NCBI RefSeq assembly: GCF_021155765.1
Contig: NC_060117.1
Coordinates: 633,501 to 697,500, forward strand
Source of the DNA: Diprion similis
Taxonomy: Eukaryota; Arthropoda; Insecta; Hymenoptera; Diprionidae
Length of the DNA: 64,000 bases
Direction of reading: 5' to 3'
Position numbers and translations under genes: made by a program. Positions within the stretch are counted from its first letter, which is position 1; each line of letters begins with the position of its first letter. This document shows, piece after piece, positions 60,396-64,000 of the stretch. The notes beneath the pieces are model-generated. The model saw only the letters and a list, made by a program, of their open reading frames with translations, did not search any database and was not told the origin of the DNA.

Positions 60396-61231
60396 TTATA
60401 GTATTGAAACAGCTGAATTTGTGCGGAACATCGACTGTTTTTCAAATCTTGTATGTATCACTCGACTCCTGCTTGCCTGTAAGAATACGACACATCTTTC
60501 AGGCCTCTGTTTCTTTGAAAAAATCGAAAAGAAAAGCTTCGCAAGACGTGGTATTACTAACACGATAGGAACGGCGTCAAGTATCTTTAGAGCTGGTAAT
60601 CGCCGGCTAACTTGAGCACGCCAAGTTTCAACATCCATATTTTCACATATCGGGTTATTCACGAATAGCAAATTTTGCAGATTTGGTATTTCCTGAAGTC
60701 TATTGAATTCTGACCAGTCCTTAACCAAATTATTCGCCATGTACAAAACCTTCAATGCCTTGAGCACGTTGACTCCCTTAATTTTTTCTATCAAGTTATA
60801 AGAGATCCAAAGTTCCTCTAGATGCTCGCCAACCGTTTCAAGTCCAGAAAACGTTTTAATGTAGTTGCGTCCTAGGGAAAGGACCCTCAAATTCTTCAAC
60901 GAATTTATTCCGGATATCTTCTCAATCATGTTTGTTGAGAGCGATAGTTTTCTATGATTGAAAAGATGCTGTTGGAATACTTGTCGCAAATATCTACGGC
61001 TACAGTTTGTACTACTAACTCGACCATAACCAGAGTCCCCAAACTGTTGTCCATCTTGTCAATTGGAGGCCACTGAAAATTCAAATACATCTCCGTTTGC
61101 TCGCTGGCCTGCCCTCCAGTTTTGTCCTCCCATCGCTGGATCGCCTCCTTACACGACGTTGGTCTAGACTGTTGAAAAACGTCTTCATATAATCGGATTC
61201 AAATGTCTTCGAGGCGCCGATTAATTACCAT
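60396..61231 (-). CDS. DNAL1: Dynein axonemal light chain 1 (LC1, leucine-rich repeat)
   Basis: LC1 binds the gamma-type outer-arm dynein heavy chain (microtubule-binding domain) in cilia and sperm flagella. Exons 61168-61020 and 60951 onward are certain: [27 protein letters not shown], then leucine-rich repeats [63 protein letters not shown]. The small intron 61019-60952 restores the frame at the expected VEKLSLS. The start is tentative: an ATG at 61231-61229 directly abuts a donor and would join at Ser in phase, so the first exon may encode only Met. At the 3' end an 87-bp GT-AG intron (60563-60477) is possible but is also open and in frame, giving 206 or 235 residues; both end at TAA 60396. 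The human protein has 190. The acidic GDEEED-type tail of vertebrates is not present. Confidence 0.92.
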
Positions 61232-61840
61232 AATTACGAAAATCCTCTACAGCGCCGATTTTCAAAGCCCTATATCGATGACGACAGAAGGTGACTTCGG
61301 AAATGAATGTGTCGGAAGAAAAAGAAAAAGAAGAAAAACCAGGAAAAAGGTCTTTTCAAATATTGCATACCCCGCCATCTACATCAACGCGTTAAAGTTC
61401 AGGCAACGATCACAAGCGATGACGGTCGATGTAAACGAGGTATGATCTTCTCGTTACATCAGTAAATTATTGGTAAAGAACGGGAATCTCAGACGAATCG
61501 AAATAATCAAGGCAATTAAATCAAAGCAAGCAAGCAGCGGGAACCTGGTAAATTTTCCGTTTGAGGTTATGCTCGGGCGTTTTGAGCGATCACAGGAATT
61601 CCTGAATACGAGAAAATTCCCATACCCTGTGTCACGTGTCATCCCGAGAGCCAATGAGCGGTCGGGTGCGTGTGCGGATGGACGTGCGTGGGTGTGTGCG
61701 TGCAGCTGACCGAAGCCGGTGTTTCGTCTTTCAACGCGTGTGCATGTCGATCTGTCATCTCATCCGAGTATCCGTTTAGTTGTCGAAACCGTGAATATAG
61801 GCCGAGGCGGTAAATCGGCAGCTCAGTGGGCTTGGATGAA
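61232..61840. other. Spacer upstream of DNAL1
   Basis: An open + strand frame at 61203-61445 (80 codons, with the basic run KRKRRKTRKK) overlaps the DNAL1 5' end on the other strand; no homology is recognised. Promoter functions for DNAL1 and the possible downstream + strand gene are expected here. Confidence 0.35.
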
Positions 61841-62426
61841 ATGCCGAATAGGCTGAGGAAGGGAAAGGTTTGTTGAAGATCAGGGCTGAGAAAACTGTGA
61901 GAAAACCGTCGTTTGTCGGAGAGACATCGCGGACGCGGAATAACGGTCGAATTAGCGGTCGGTAAAACAGCGGCGAGGGGCAAATCGAGCATACCGATGG
62001 AGGCATCGGTCGGACTCTCGTGTCTCTCCGTAGGAACCGTGTAGTGTAGGAAGTGTGTAGGAACGAATCAACGAACGTATTGGCCGTCCGACTGCCGCCG
62101 CCGCGCCGCGGCCCCCCGAAAGGGTGTAACAACTTTTTGACTTGACGCTGGCGAGCCTACGTCAACTACAAATCGCCCGATTTCATACATAAAACCCGGA
62201 GCGTATCCGAGGCGCGGGTACCAGCAGCGATCCGACGCGCATTAAAAATGGTACATTTACTCTTTACGATCGACGTCGAGCGTTGGCGAGCCGCGTTTTT
62301 GCCACCCAGTGACACCAGTGAAAATACATTTCTCATTACATACTGCGATGTATATTGTTACAGGAGTCGGTGAAAAACAAGGACAAGGGAAGGAACGGGA
62401 AAGATGGTTCGGACCTTGGCGACGAG
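61841..62426 (+). CDS. Candidate first two coding exons of an unrecognised + strand gene
   Basis: An ATG at 61841 opens nine codons (MPNRLRKGK) ending at AAG|GTTTGT (61867). A second exon, 62364-62426, follows the acceptor TATTGTTACAG and ends at GACGAG|GTAAGG. Both are phase 0, giving MPNRLRKGK followed by ESVKNKDKGRN and GKDGSDLGDE, a charged low-complexity N-terminus. The second exon has strong splice signals; the link to the first is inference. The region 61,640-62,310 is GC-richer than its surroundings, as expected at a promoter. The rest of the gene would lie beyond 64,000. Confidence 0.33.
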
Positions 62427-64000
62427 GTAAGGAGGTTATAATTCACCGTTTCTTCGACTCAGCGCTCGAAAGAATTCCGGCTAAATTAAATAAACAACAC
62501 CTTCGGAAATGATAACACGCCGCTTTCCCCACCGGAAACTGTTACGCGAGTATAGATCACCTCACTAATAATTATAATGGTAGCAACAGTGTCGAAATCC
62601 CTGTCAAAAGTCCAGGGTACACGGAATGATCCAACTCCTTCTATCACGCGTTGAAATTTCAACCTTGATTACAGGAAAGTTCTCTGTGTACATCTCTTGC
62701 CTTTTTCCTCCTTCGCTTGCTTTACTCTCAGTCATTCGAGTAGCCAACATCGATCTCAAATTGCCCTACGCCGAGATAAACCAATCGGTAGCCGAAAGGT
62801 CTTGAACCGAATATGAATCGCAATAAAATCGACTGGCAGAATACACACCTTCCTGTCTATTCTCCGGCCCCCAGGGTTCAGTCGTATCCTCGCAACCGCT
62901 ATCGATTCGACATCAAAGAAGCCTGAATGCCAGCTTACGTGAAGGTTTGACCCGTCGCTTTTTAGAGAAACTAATTTCATTACTCAGGACTGGAAAAAAT
63001 GAGGAAACCTCGTCCAAACTGAGATAGAGAATGTGCGTGAAAAACGGTCGTCAAAAGTAGAGACGAATTGCTTGGTCATTGGGTGGAGATTACCAAGTTT
63101 CTGCAGAGTTTAAGAAAATTTTCCCTTCTCCTAGTAAACATCTAAATTTGTCAATAAGTCCGTGACTGTTTATGCGATTTTAAATGCCTAGGCAGATGTT
63201 CTCGGTTTTCACCCATCAATTCCTATGACCGTTATCGAGGTCGCATGACGATTAAAACGAATCATTATTGCCCGTGGCACAAAATGACGGGCCTCTTCTC
63301 TCCTCTCCCGTGTATGCCTACCCACAACCACATATGTAGCACACACATGCACACGGCATACGCCGATGCTCGTACATCGTGTTATCGACTAGGAGGGTCG
63401 GTCGTGAAATTGAGGTTAGGATTTTTCAAGATTTGAAGTTTTTCGCACAGATGGCGCTCTCTCAGCACCGACTTGTTCGAATCGCCCTGGCGTATGGGCG
63501 TAAGTCGCGGATTCAAGCATGTGTCGTCAATGAATGCATCCATACGTACACCTGTTCCCTGTAGCATTTAGTAAAATTTCTCTCTCTTTCTCTCTTTCTC
63601 TCTTTCTCTCTCTATCAACCGGGAACTGTGTTACACGCCGCACGTATATCGCTCCTCTTATCAAGGGCAGTGACGAATTAACACATCGACACGCTGTTTT
63701 CTTTTCTTTTTTCTTCTTTTTAATCTTCTTTTCCGATCGTTGCTTTATCTTTCGAAAATCGATAACTCAGGCGCCGTTAAGATTGTGTAACGACGATACG
63801 AATGTACCGTCTTGCCTGAATTCATTTCTCTCATCAGTGATAGATGAATGATAAACTGTAAAGAAATGTGCCGGTTCGAAATACCTTCGATAAGCTAAAA
63901 TTTACTTTTAAATTTAGTAGCATGGAGTAGAGAGTAAATTCATAGAAAATCAGTACATGATGGAAAACTTATAGTATGCGAGTAAGAAAACATAGGAAAG
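62427..64000. other. Right-end spacer or intron
   Basis: No supported coding exon. There is a CT-rich microsatellite at about 63,578-63,613 (CTCTCTTTCTCTCTTT). If the candidate gene at 61.8 kb is real, this is its next intron. Confidence 0.35.

Overview
The window is nuclear DNA of an insect. Genes are split by GT-AG introns, many only 60-110 bp. The gene set is animal (Miro, a MyTH4-FERM myosin, a Pkc98E-type kinase C, ISCA2, PPP1R21, ZPR1, axonemal dynein light chain 1). GC-richer exons sit in AT-rich, microsatellite-laden spacers. I infer a hymenopteran, perhaps a sawfly, but only from gene flavour and composition; nothing in the window proves the order.

Layout: (1) 1-3.2 kb, + strand: the last three coding exons of Miro, including its C-terminal tail anchor, with a small inverted-repeat element in one intron. 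(2) 4.62-12.64 kb: a tandem satellite of about 26 head-to-tail 304-bp monomers with exact spacing, a dimeric higher-order block in the middle and decayed edges, followed by remnants of another ~200-bp repeat. (3) 12.7-19.8 kb: no confident gene; a few weak candidate exons and low-complexity tracts. (4) 19.8-32.3 kb, + strand: a large unconventional myosin (motor, IQ motifs, charged helix, Pro/His-rich linker, MyTH4-FERM, MyTH4-FERM) lacking only its first coding exon(s). (5) 32.3-45.1 kb: a 12.8-kb AT-rich, gene-poor spacer between two convergent genes, packed with (TA)n, (ATT)n and T runs and containing a perfect 79-bp-arm palindrome. (6) 45.1-52.2 kb, - strand: a complete novel-type PKC (epsilon class, Pkc98E) in 9 coding exons, 728 aa. 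(7) 54.5-61.2 kb: a compact cluster of four housekeeping or ciliary genes: ISCA2 (+), PPP1R21 (-), ZPR1 (+), DNAL1 (-). ISCA2/PPP1R21 and ZPR1/DNAL1 are convergent tail-to-tail; PPP1R21/ZPR1 are head-to-head. (8) 61.8-64 kb: possible first exons of another + strand gene running out of the window.

The genes do not form one pathway. They cover mitochondrial motility (Miro), actin transport (myosin), lipid signalling (PKC), mitochondrial Fe-S assembly (ISCA2), endosomal sorting (PPP1R21), translation/nuclear zinc-finger function (ZPR1) and ciliary motility (DNAL1). All exon joins given were checked by reading phase across each splice. The total coding length is a multiple of three for every multi-exon gene reported.

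The most unusual content is the indel-free 304-bp satellite with its higher-order structure, the 208-bp near-perfect hairpin at 41.8-42.0 kb, a PPP1R21 that keeps both conserved ends but lacks the central third of the vertebrate protein, and several small exons or introns (32-nt PKC exon, 36-nt candidate myosin cassette exon, 27-nt PPP1R21 terminal exon, frame-preserving mini-introns).
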